7,808 nucleotides of DNA, taken from assembly GCA_041742255.1 (NCBI GenBank), contig JBGSIZ010000251.1:1-7808 (forward strand). Reading direction: 5' to 3'. Both the position numbers and the translations under genes were made by a program. The notes below the pieces were generated by a model. It saw nothing but the letters and a program-made list of their open reading frames with translations, was not told where the DNA came from and ran no database searches. Each line of letters begins with the position of its first letter. Within the stretch, counting starts at the first letter, position 1. The DNA is from JBGSIZ01 sp041742255. Its GTDB lineage: Bacteria; Pseudomonadota; Alphaproteobacteria; Rhodobacterales; Rhodobacteraceae. Positions 1-6,091 of the stretch are shown one piece after another.

Positions 1-1020
1 GGTCCGCTCCGACGGCTTCACCGCCATCAGGAACGGCAGCGACCCGCACACGTCGAGCATCACCAAAACCACCGCCGACACCGCCACCGCCCAGAACGTC
101 GCCCATGGCCATGTCGCCAGCAGCGACGCCCCGACCAGCAACACCGTGCCCAGCGCAAATGATCCCCGCACCGATCCCCGCACGCCCGCCATGCCCACCA
201 CCCGCAGCATCAGGGGCGACAGAAACAACAACGCGTTGGCCCCCGACGTGGCGATGGCCCCTGTTGCCTCACCCAGACCATTCTCGATGCAGAAAATCGG
301 CAGATAGACGATGTAAACCCACCAGCCACAGGACCGGATCACCGCGAACAGCCACCCCGCCACCAGCCGGGGTTGCGCAAAGAATCGCCCCAGAAACGCT
401 AGCGGATTGGCCGCCGGCCCCCGCGCCCGGGTGATCTGTTTCCCGTTGCCCAGCCGCAGCCACCAGAATGTCCCCAGATAGATCAACGTGAACCCGATCC
501 CCCAAAGGAACGGCAGGGGCGGCCAGAGGCTGAACATCCAGACCCCCAGAACCGGCCCTGTTGCCCATGGCACCGCCGAATAGACCAGCCGCATGGTTTC
601 GTTTTTGCCAAGGTCCGACCGCGTGATGTAGTCGAGGACGTAGGCGCTCAGGCAAATGGTGAATGTCACCGTGCCCAGCGCGTTGAGCATCAGCGCAATC
701 GGATAAAGGTCCGCCTGACCCAGCGCCCCCATGCCGCAACCCGCCAAATAAAAGCCGCCCCCGATGGTCGTCATCCAGCGCCGGGGGATGAACCGGCTGA
801 TCCATGGGATCAACAGCCCGGTGACGAGCGATCCGATGCCGATCAGAAAGTAAATCTGGCTGACCAGTTCTGCCGATCCCAGAGTTTTATAGAGTGCGAT
901 GGGCATCACCGACAAAAGCGTGCCCCGCGTTGCCGCCTCGAGTGCTGCCAACAGCGCGAAATGCTGCACCGTGGGGGTCGGCGAATGGGACAGATAGAGC
1001 GGGGTGCGGGCCGTGACCAT
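1..1020 (-). CDS. MFS transporter, C-terminus cut by window edge
   Basis: This is a major facilitator superfamily membrane transporter; the substrate cannot be told from the sequence. Reading back from the ATG at 1020 gives 340 uninterrupted codons to the window edge, starting MVTARTPLYLSHSPTP. About ten hydrophobic helices are visible, for example around residues 50-75, 105-130, 145-190, 215-240 and 305-335, so roughly the last two of the usual twelve lie outside. The loop after helix 2 (IPWISRFIPRRWM) resembles a degenerate MFS motif A. AGGA lies six bases before the ATG and supports this start. The gene is divergent from the META-domain gene, with 142 bases between them. A large imperfect hairpin covers its leader (listed separately). 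Family call is firm from topology and sequence character; any substrate would be a guess. Confidence 0.82.
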   Translation of the reverse strand, partial: MVTARTPLYLSHSPTPTVQHFALLAALEAATRGTLLSVMPIALYKTLGSAELVSQIYFLIGIGSLVTGLLIPWISRFIPRRWMTTIGGGFYLAGCGMGALGQADLYPIALMLNALGTVTFTICLSAYVLDYITRSDLGKNETMRLVYSAVPWATGPVLGVWMFSLWPPLPFLWGIGFTLIYLGTFWWLRLGNGKQITRARGPAANPLAFLGRFFAQPRLVAGWLFAVIRSCGWWVYIVYLPIFCIENGLGEATGAIATSGANALLFLSPLMLRVVGMAGVRGSVRGSFALGTVLLVGASLLATWPWATFWAVAVSAVVLVMLDVCGSLPFLMAVKPSERT

Positions 1021-1071
1021 GGGAGGTCCTGTGGTTCATGTCCGTGCATCGGACCCTGACCACCGCCTCCC
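1021..1071 (-). promoter_or_regulatory. Structured leader just upstream of the MFS start codon
   Basis: In the MFS transcript direction three paired blocks nest symmetrically: GGGAGG with CCTCCC, GTGGT with ACCAC, and GTCCG with CGGAC. They are separated by small internal loops (2 and 4 bases, then 4 and 4) around a 5-base loop ATGCA. The likely Shine-Dalgarno AGGA sits in an internal loop, and the CCTCCC strand directly abuts the ATG, so folding could limit ribosome access. The pairing is seen in the sequence; the regulatory role is inference. A DNA operator between the two divergent genes is an alternative, and GC-rich DNA makes chance pairing easier. Confidence 0.3.
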
Positions 1072-1162
1072 GGTCTGCACCGGATGCGACTCAATATGTC
1101 GCGGAAGGATTGGCGCGGGTTTTCGCTTGGCAAGGGGCGGCGTGGTCTGGCACCTTGCCCCT

Positions 1163-1558
1163 ATGAAACTGACCGTTCTGACCCTTGTGGCCGCTTGCGC
1201 CCTGACCCCCGCCGTCGCTGAACCTGCGCCGGATGCCGTGTTTGTTCTGCGCGGCGTGGGCGGTTTCGCCTTTCCCCCGGCAGGCTATACCGGGCAGCCT
1301 GTCACGGTTGGGTTTCCCATGCCCGGACAGGTCGCGGGTCAGGCCCCGTGCAATCGCTGGTTTGCATCATGGTCTGGAACCGCTGGGCACATGGCCATCG
1401 GCCCCGTCGCCGCAACCCGCATGGCCTGTCCCGAACTGTCGATGGAGGCCCGCGTGTTGGGTTGGCTGGGCGGAGTAACGTCCCTGCAGGAAACGCCGTA
1501 TGGCATCATCCTGAGCGGGCCGGACATACTGCCGCTGGACTTTGCCCGTCAACCCTGA
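1163..1558 (+). CDS. META/HslJ-like domain protein, exported
   Basis: A 131-residue protein with an N-terminal signal peptide and one META (HslJ-type) domain. The start was chosen because MKLTVLTLVAAC... gives a short basic end and a hydrophobic core, with a probable signal peptidase I site after AVA at residue 19. VAAC at 9-12 is a possible but very short lipobox, so a lipoprotein is not excluded. The domain is recognised from APCNRW (around 61-66) and the following IGPVAATRMACPE (79-91); these carry the two cysteines (63 and 89) and the T-R-M-A-C segment typical of META domains. The family is linked to heat-shock and novobiocin-resistance phenotypes (HslJ) but has no known catalytic activity. 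It is convergent with recO, and the two 3' ends overlap by 10 bases. No clear Shine-Dalgarno is visible before the ATG. An in-frame ATG at 1004 would give a longer, non-signal-like N-terminus and is less likely. Confidence 0.75.
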   Translation: MKLTVLTLVAACALTPAVAEPAPDAVFVLRGVGGFAFPPAGYTGQPVTVGFPMPGQVAGQAPCNRWFASWSGTAGHMAIGPVAATRMACPELSMEARVLGWLGGVTSLQETPYGIILSGPDILPLDFARQP

Positions 1559-2277
1559 CGGCCGATTTCGTCCAGAAGGCGCGCCCGCGCCACTGGCACC
1601 GGTTTGTTGCCTTGGGCCTTGAACAGTTTTTCCGTCAGGAAATACCCTGTGGTCCCCAGCGCCCGCACGATTTCGGGGCCGGTTGCATCGCCTTCCCCCT
1701 TGAGGACGGGCGGCAGGGGGAGCAGGCGGTGCGCCCAGTCCCCGGCCCCCTGCGCCGAAACCGCCCGCCCGGTGCGCGGCGAGACGTAACACAAATCCTC
1801 GTTCACGCCGCGCACCGCACAGGCCGACAGATCGAGCCCCGCGCCCAAATCCTCGAGCAGCGCCAGTTCCCAGTTCAGATAGGCCAAGGGCCAGAGCGTC
1901 GCCTGTCCCAAAAGGTCCAAAAGACCCATGCTGCGGGCGTAGAGCGCCGGATGCGGTTCCCGTTCCGGCAAGAGTTGGGACAAGAGCGCGCACACCGCAT
2001 TGAGCCCCGCCAGCGCCAGCCTGTCGTCCATCACTTGGGCAGTGCGGCCGCGCAGGGGTTCCACGGTGTAGCTGCCCAAATGATCGTCCAGCCGGGCCTT
2101 CCACGTCACGTCAAGCTGGGCACCGGGCTGCAGATGAGGCGCGAGTTTGCGCCCGGCCCCGCCCCGCACCACACCTGCGACACGGCCATGCGCGGGCGTG
2201 AACACCTCGATGATGACCGAGGTTTCCCCGTGTGCCCGCGCCGCCAACAGCGCCCCCTGATCCCGCCATTCGATCAT
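1549..2277 (-). CDS. recO: DNA repair protein RecO
   Basis: RecO is the recombination mediator that works with RecR (and RecF) to load RecA onto SSB-coated single-stranded DNA and that promotes annealing. The 242-residue length is normal. The start is placed at MIEWRDQGALLAARAHGETS, the characteristic alphaproteobacterial RecO N-terminus that begins the OB fold (about residues 1-80). A helical domain follows (LALAGLNAVCALL, 87-99; PEREPHPALYA, 104-114), then the C-terminal segment with CYVSPRTGRAVS (163-174). The open frame extends 32 codons further upstream, but that stretch looks non-coding and overlaps the DUF1491 end. The gene lies 43 bases after DUF1491 in the same direction, so it is probably co-transcribed with era and DUF1491. 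No strong Shine-Dalgarno is seen. Confidence 0.95.
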   Translation of the reverse strand: MIEWRDQGALLAARAHGETSVIIEVFTPAHGRVAGVVRGGAGRKLAPHLQPGAQLDVTWKARLDDHLGSYTVEPLRGRTAQVMDDRLALAGLNAVCALLSQLLPEREPHPALYARSMGLLDLLGQATLWPLAYLNWELALLEDLGAGLDLSACAVRGVNEDLCYVSPRTGRAVSAQGAGDWAHRLLPLPPVLKGEGDATGPEIVRALGTTGYFLTEKLFKAQGNKPVPVARARLLDEIGRQG

Positions 2278-2320
2278 GCCGGGATGGGGCCAGAAACCGG
2301 GGGCGGATGCAAGGGCCGGG

Positions 2321-2650
2321 TCAGTCCCGGAATCCGTCCTGATCCAGAAGGTGCCGGCCCTGTTTGTCCTCAACCTCGATCACCCAGAGGTCGGGGTCAA
2401 AGCCGCGTTGCCTTGCGATGGAGGCATCCACCGTCGGTTCGTCCCCTTGGGCCAGTATCGACCAGACCCGGTCCCCGGTAACCAGATCAAAGCGGCGTTG
2501 GTAGCTGACCGCCTGTCCATCGAGGGTGTTCAGTTTGACCAGAACCGCCCCGGCCGTGCCATCCCCCCGCGCCACCACAAAGGCCGGAATTTGCAAGAGC
2601 CGCAGCCGGGTGAGGTAGGCAGATACCCAGACATCCGCAGTCAGGCGCAT
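2321..2650 (-). CDS. DUF1491 family protein
   Basis: A 109-residue cytosolic protein of unknown function that I recognise as DUF1491, a family largely confined to alphaproteobacteria. Typical features are the start MRLTADVWVSAYLTRLRLLQIPAFVVARGD (positions 1-30), a G-A-V-L-V-K-L strand (34-40), an aromatic-rich stretch near residues 49-54, and the FDPDLWVIEVED segment (83-94) near the C-terminus. No catalytic motif, signal peptide or membrane helix is visible. It lies between era and recO on the same strand: 82 bases after the era stop and 43 bases before the recO start. The upstream gap holds a GC-rich hairpin. The context suggests co-expression with era and recO but does not reveal a function. 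Confidence 0.85.
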   Translation of the reverse strand: MRLTADVWVSAYLTRLRLLQIPAFVVARGDGTAGAVLVKLNTLDGQAVSYQRRFDLVTGDRVWSILAQGDEPTVDASIARQRGFDPDLWVIEVEDKQGRHLLDQDGFRD

Positions 2651-2671
2651 GGATCAGCCCGCCCGCAAGGG

Positions 2672-2703
2672 GCCGCCGTTGGAGCCTCCGGCGGCGGTTT
2701 TTT
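2672..2703 (+). terminator. Hairpin plus T6, plus-strand terminator-like
   Basis: A perfect 7-bp stem (GCCGCCG at 2672-2678, CGGCGGC at 2689-2695) encloses a 10-base loop containing GGAGCCTC. It is followed by GG and six T at 2698-2703. In the plus direction this has the form of an intrinsic terminator, yet the genes on both sides (era and DUF1491) run on the minus strand. In the minus direction the hairpin lacks a U-run and sits just before the DUF1491 start. It may stop antisense transcription, or act as a partial attenuator or RNA-stability element between era and DUF1491. The structure is visible; its activity is inferred. Confidence 0.4.
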
Positions 2704-2732
2704 CGGCAGTAAGAAACCGCAAGGTGGGCGTG

Positions 2733-3641
2733 CTATGCATTGCCGTCTTTGAAGTCGAGGCCCATTTCGGAATAGCGCTCCGCCTCGTCCAGCCAGTTCG
2801 GGCGGACCTTGACCTGCAGGAAGAGGTGGACCTTGCGACCCAGAAACTCCTCGAGTTCTTCGCGCGAGGCCTTGGAGACCGATTTGATCGTTTCGCCGCC
2901 GTGCCCCAGAACGATGCCTTTGTGCCCGTCGCGCAGGACATACACCACCTGATCAATGCGCGCGGTGCCGTCGGGCCGTTCTTCCCAGTGGTCGGTTTCC
3001 ACGGTCAGTTGATAGGGGAGTTCCTGATGCAGACGCAGCGTCAGTTTTTCCCGCGTCATTTCCGCCGCGATCATCCGCATGGGCAGGTCAGCGATCTGGT
3101 CTTCGGGGTAGAGCCACGGCCCGGCGGGCACTTCTGCCGCCAGCCAGTCGCGCAGATCGTCGCAGCCATAGCCCTTTTCCGCGGAAATCATGAAGGTTTT
3201 CGCGAACGGGTAGGCCTCGTTCATCTTGCCCGCCAGCGCCAGCAGGTCTTCGGCGCGGACCCGGTCGATCTTGTTGATGGCCAGCGCCACGGGGGCCTTG
3301 CCCTTGCGGTCTGTCAGGGTTTCGAGAATAGATTTGACCCCGTCCGTCAGGCCCCGGTTCGCCTCGATCAGCAAAACCACCACATCGGCGTCCGCCGCCC
3401 CGCCCCATGCCGCCGCGACCATTGCGCGGTCCAGCCTGCGCCGGGGTTTGAACAAGCCGGGCGTGTCCACGAACACGATCTGGCTGTCCCCCGCCATCGC
3501 CACCCCCCGGATGCGCGCCCGCGTCGTCTGGACCTTGTGGGTGACGATGGACACCTTGGCCCCCACCATCCGGTTCAGGAGAGTGGATTTGCCCGCATTG
3601 GGTTCGCCGATCAGGGCTGCAAAGCCTGCGCGTTGTGTCAT
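2733..3641 (-). CDS. era: GTPase Era
   Basis: Era is an essential GTPase that binds the 3' end of 16S rRNA and helps assemble the 30S subunit, linking ribosome maturation to growth. The 302-residue protein shows all the expected parts: G1 GEPNAGKS (12-19), the G2/switch I region around QTTR (38-41), G3 DTPG (59-62), G4 NKID (123-126) and G5 SAE (153-155). A C-terminal KH domain follows, with its GxxG loop GHGG at 246-249 and the segment FLGRKVHLFLQVKVRPNW after it. The start ATG has GGAG nine bases upstream. In many proteobacteria era directly follows rnc. Here a plus-strand nuclease gene separates them, so era probably depends on its own promoter in the 146-base divergent gap. DUF1491 and recO follow downstream. 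Confidence 0.97.
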   Translation of the reverse strand: MTQRAGFAALIGEPNAGKSTLLNRMVGAKVSIVTHKVQTTRARIRGVAMAGDSQIVFVDTPGLFKPRRRLDRAMVAAAWGGAADADVVVLLIEANRGLTDGVKSILETLTDRKGKAPVALAINKIDRVRAEDLLALAGKMNEAYPFAKTFMISAEKGYGCDDLRDWLAAEVPAGPWLYPEDQIADLPMRMIAAEMTREKLTLRLHQELPYQLTVETDHWEERPDGTARIDQVVYVLRDGHKGIVLGHGGETIKSVSKASREELEEFLGRKVHLFLQVKVRPNWLDEAERYSEMGLDFKDGNA

Positions 3642-3697
3642 GTCGTGTTTCTCCGGGCACCGGGGTGCGGGCCTGTGGTTGTGAAACGCTGTCCTAG

Positions 3698-3725
3698 ATT
3701 ATTTTCGCGGGTCTTGCCAATTCAA
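3698..3725 (-). promoter_or_regulatory. Candidate sigma-70 promoter for era
   Basis: On the minus strand TTGAAT (3720-3725) and AATAAT (3698-3703) are separated by 16 bases, giving 4/6 and 5/6 matches to the -35 and -10 consensus. The site lies about 57 bases before the era start, in an unusually AT-rich patch for this window. A promoter is expected here because the plus-strand nuclease gene interrupts any read-through from rnc. Motif match only. Confidence 0.42.
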
Positions 3726-3733
3726 TCTGGGTC

Positions 3734-3753
3734 AATACGGTGAAACCCGTATT
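3734..3753. repeat. Short perfect inverted repeat in the era/nuclease gap
   Basis: AATACGG (3734-3740) and CCGTATT (3747-3753) form a perfect 7-bp dyad with a 6-base spacer. It lies between the divergent starts of era and the nuclease gene, just upstream of the candidate era -35 box. The position would suit an operator for one or both genes, or a hairpin in the nuclease leader. No T-run follows in either direction, so it is not a terminator. Function unknown. Confidence 0.35.
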
Positions 3754-3787
3754 TCAGGGATTTCCGCCAATGGCATTGATGCGATGA

Positions 3788-4360
3788 TTGGGCCGTTTTC
3801 TGGGCCGGATGATGCGGCCCACGCCGATCTATATTTCGCCAAAGCCCCCCGCCCCTGATCCGGTCAGGCCCCCTCCGCGCCATCCCAAACGTGACCCCGT
3901 GCAGGCCGTGAAGGCCGAGGCCCCGCCGCAAAAGGCCGCCCCCGTTGTTCCCGTTGAGACGGTGGAAAAGATACTCAAGGGCAAATGCTATGTGATTGAC
4001 GGGGATACAATTGACATCGGCAAGGTGCGCATCCGCCTGTTCGGGATTGATGCCCCCGAAATGGATCACCCTTATGGCATCCCCGCCAAGCTACAGTTGT
4101 TGAAACTGTGCAAGGGGCAGACCATCACTGCCCATCTGACGCCCGACATGACCCACGACCGCGTTGTCGCGAAATGTTATTTGCCCGATGGCCGCGATTT
4201 GAGTGCCGAAATGGTGGCCCTTGGTCATGCCATCGACTGGCCCAAATATTCGGGCGGCGCCTATACCCATCTGGAGGTAGCCAACATCCGCAAGCGTTTG
4301 TGGCGGTGTCACAACCTGCAACGCGGAATTCTGCCGCCGCCCAAAAAGTTGCCCGATTAG
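3788..4360 (+). CDS. Thermonuclease-like (SNase) family protein
   Basis: A predicted Ca-dependent nuclease of the staphylococcal nuclease fold. The SNase domain covers roughly residues 62-175 (numbered from the TTG start). The key catalytic positions all appear present: DGDT (71-74) for the metal-binding Asp, the Arg in VRIRLFG (80-86), DAPE (88-91) for the second Asp and the Glu, and DR (124-125) for the second Arg. The N-terminal 55 residues are rich in Pro, Lys and Arg, with no clear signal peptide or membrane helix, so location is uncertain. The start is uncertain too: TTG at 3788 follows an in-frame stop directly, ATG at 3809 or 3812 would shorten the protein by 7 or 8 residues, and none has a good Shine-Dalgarno. 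It is the only plus-strand gene between rnc and recO. Its TAG overlaps the rnc stop by four bases (TTAG). Its first part looks somewhat less GC-rich than its neighbours, which fits later insertion but is weak evidence. Confidence 0.82.
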   Translation: MGRFLGRMMRPTPIYISPKPPAPDPVRPPPRHPKRDPVQAVKAEAPPQKAAPVVPVETVEKILKGKCYVIDGDTIDIGKVRIRLFGIDAPEMDHPYGIPAKLQLLKLCKGQTITAHLTPDMTHDRVVAKCYLPDGRDLSAEMVALGHAIDWPKYSGGAYTHLEVANIRKRLWRCHNLQRGILPPPKKLPD

Positions 4361-5046
4361 TCGGCGGTCCCCGCCACCTGTGTCAGCAAGGCCTGTGCCG
4401 CCGCCATTTCGGCCTGTCGTTTGGAGCCTGCTGTGGCGTGCGCGGAGGGGCCGGAGGACAGTCGCACCTCGATCTGGAACATCGGTTGGTGGTCCGGGCC
4501 GTCGCGCCCGATTTCCGTGTAGCTGGGCGGCGGTTCGCCCCGCGCCTGCGCCCATTCCTGTAGCGCGGTCTTGGGGTCGCGGGCGTCTTCGTCCACGGCG
4601 GTGATCCGGTCCCCCCAGAGCCGCAGGACGACCGCCCGCGCCGCGTCAAACCCGCCGTCAAGGTAGACCGCCGCCAGAACGGCCTCCATCGCGTCGGCCA
4701 GAAGCGCCTCTTTGCGGCGGCCCCCGGATTTCATTTCGCTGCGCCCCAGACGCAGCACCTTGCCCAGATCAACCGCGCGCGCCACGTCGGCACAGGTTTC
4801 CTTGCGCACCAGCGCGTTGAAGCGGGGGGCCAGCACCCCTTCGGCGGCGGATTTGTCGGCGGCGATCAGCGCCTCGGCCATCACCAGACCCAGAACCCGG
4901 TCCCCCAGAAATTCCATCCGCTGGTTGTTGTCCCGGTTGGCCGATCCGATGGACGGATGGGTGAGCGCCCGCACAAGGTTTTCCGGCCGCGCGAAGTCGT
5001 GCCCGATCCGGGTCGCAAACGCCATCATGTCCGCCGACAGTTTCAT
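4357..5046 (-). CDS. rnc: Ribonuclease III
   Basis: RNase III cleaves double-stranded RNA in rRNA precursors, mRNAs and sRNA-target duplexes; it acts as a Mg-dependent homodimer. The 229-residue length is typical. The catalytic domain (about 1-150) carries the signature RMEFLGDRVLGL (43-54), with E45 and D49, and the second acidic pair D118 and E121 in LLADAMEAV. These match E. coli E41, D45, D114 and E117. The residue matching E. coli E38 is Q42, probably a lineage feature. The C-terminal dsRNA-binding domain runs from DPKTALQEWAQARG to the end and includes TAGSKRQAEMAAAQALL. The start ATG overlaps the lepB2 stop (ATGA), with GGAG eight bases upstream, so coupled translation is likely. A much longer upstream extension of this frame was rejected because it runs through lepB2. 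Confidence 0.96.
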   Translation of the reverse strand: MKLSADMMAFATRIGHDFARPENLVRALTHPSIGSANRDNNQRMEFLGDRVLGLVMAEALIAADKSAAEGVLAPRFNALVRKETCADVARAVDLGKVLRLGRSEMKSGGRRKEALLADAMEAVLAAVYLDGGFDAARAVVLRLWGDRITAVDEDARDPKTALQEWAQARGEPPPSYTEIGRDGPDHQPMFQIEVRLSSGPSAHATAGSKRQAEMAAAQALLTQVAGTAD

Positions 5047-6083
5047 TGCACCCGCTCCAGACTGCGCCCGAACCGCCATGTCCAGACCTGCCAAGCCGAG
5101 CTGCCCGAGTAGGAGACAAGCACCCGATTGGCCCGTCCCCGGATGCTGGTCAGTGGCACAAAGCCAAGCCCGCCTGCCGCTGCTGCAAATCTGCTGTCCA
5201 CCGAATTGTCCCGATTGTCCCCAAGCATGAACACCTGACCCGGCGGCACCGTATAGACGGCGGTGGTGTCGAACGGAGCCTTGTCGATGTCCAGAATGCC
5301 GTGGCTGCGCCCGTCCGGCAAGGTTTCCAGCCGGAGCCGTTTCTGGCAATTCGCGCCTTGCCCGACCGCCCCGTTGGCGCAGCGTGGCAAGGTGCCGTTT
5401 GGACCTTGGTAGCCCATCACCTCGCCAAAGAAACCCGTGTCCGATTGCGTCAGGGGTTGCCCGTTCAGCAGCACGATCCCGTCGGTCAATTGCACCGTGT
5501 CGCCGGGCAAGCCGATGATCCGTTTGACAAAATCATGGCTCGTGACCGGGTGCGGAAAGACCGCGATGTCCCCCCTGTCCACCGACGCATCCCGCAACAC
5601 CATCACGATGTCCCCGATAAGGAGTGCCGGTTTCATGCTGCCCGCCACGATGACGTAGGGCGTCCAGAAAATCCGGCTGACCACCACCAGACCCAAGACG
5701 CACGCCAGCCCGAACCCGAGGGGACGCAGCGGCCCCACTGCCGTTTGCCAGCCGCGCGGGCCGGGCCGCCGCAGCACCAGAAACAGTGACAGCGCCACCC
5801 CCAGATAGGGCACCAGCGCCAGCCATGCCCACCATGCCGAGGCCCCGATGTCTGTCAGCCGCCGCACCGTGTGCCCGAACAGCACGACGACCAGAAGCCC
5901 CGCTGCCAGCAACAGCGCCGCCTCGCCCCAGCGCGGCAGGGCCGCCCGGAGATCGGGCACCAGAAGTATCAAAAACACCGCCCCCGTCAGCAGCCAGACC
6001 ATTCCGAACGCCCCGCGCCCGGATCGCCCGGACCAGTCGAAACCGTCCCGGATCAGCCGAATGGGATTGAGCGCGCTGCCCAT
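5043..6083 (-). CDS. lepB: Signal peptidase I paralogue with N-terminal DUF805 domain
   Basis: A 346-residue inner-membrane protein that joins two domains. Residues about 15-110 look like DUF805: DWSGRSGRGAFGMVWL near the start, hydrophobic helices, then RRLTDIGASAWWAWL (74-88), VPYLG and a terminal RRPGP. Residues about 125-345 form a type I signal peptidase, which removes signal peptides on the periplasmic side. The Ser/Lys dyad is Ser149 in AGSMKPALLIGD and Lys187 in DFVKRIIGLPGD; the conserved GDNRDNSVDSR lies at 288-298. The usual P-S before GSM is replaced by V-A, which may alter specificity or activity. Cys235 and Cys246 are also found in lepB1 and could form a disulfide. It starts 8 bases after the lepB1 stop, behind a weak GGGGCGGG, and overlaps rnc by ATGA. 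Signal peptidase function is strongly supported by motifs; the role of the DUF805 part is unknown. Confidence 0.88.
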   Translation of the reverse strand: MGSALNPIRLIRDGFDWSGRSGRGAFGMVWLLTGAVFLILLVPDLRAALPRWGEAALLLAAGLLVVVLFGHTVRRLTDIGASAWWAWLALVPYLGVALSLFLVLRRPGPRGWQTAVGPLRPLGFGLACVLGLVVVSRIFWTPYVIVAGSMKPALLIGDIVMVLRDASVDRGDIAVFPHPVTSHDFVKRIIGLPGDTVQLTDGIVLLNGQPLTQSDTGFFGEVMGYQGPNGTLPRCANGAVGQGANCQKRLRLETLPDGRSHGILDIDKAPFDTTAVYTVPPGQVFMLGDNRDNSVDSRFAAAAGGLGFVPLTSIRGRANRVLVSYSGSSAWQVWTWRFGRSLERVQ

Positions 6084-6091
6084 GCCCGCCC

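Noticed and set aside
269..805. A 178-codon minus-strand open frame inside the MFS gene
   Set aside because: It is in another frame of the same strand as the MFS transporter, whose frame is open throughout and gives clear membrane helices.
1348..2481. A 377-codon open frame on the plus strand opposite recO
   Set aside because: It covers recO and part of DUF1491 in antisense, overlaps the META gene and has no recognisable family features.
2649..3743. A 364-codon open frame on the plus strand opposite era
   Set aside because: It is antisense to a complete, motif-rich Era gene. Its protein is rich in Arg, His, Pro and Gly without recognisable domains, as expected from GC-rich codon mirroring.
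4357..5349. A longer RNase III starting about 100 codons upstream
   Set aside because: The extra part overlaps the conserved C-terminal half of lepB2, including its GDNRDNS box, and has no RNase III similarity. MKLSADMMAFATRIG is a normal start.
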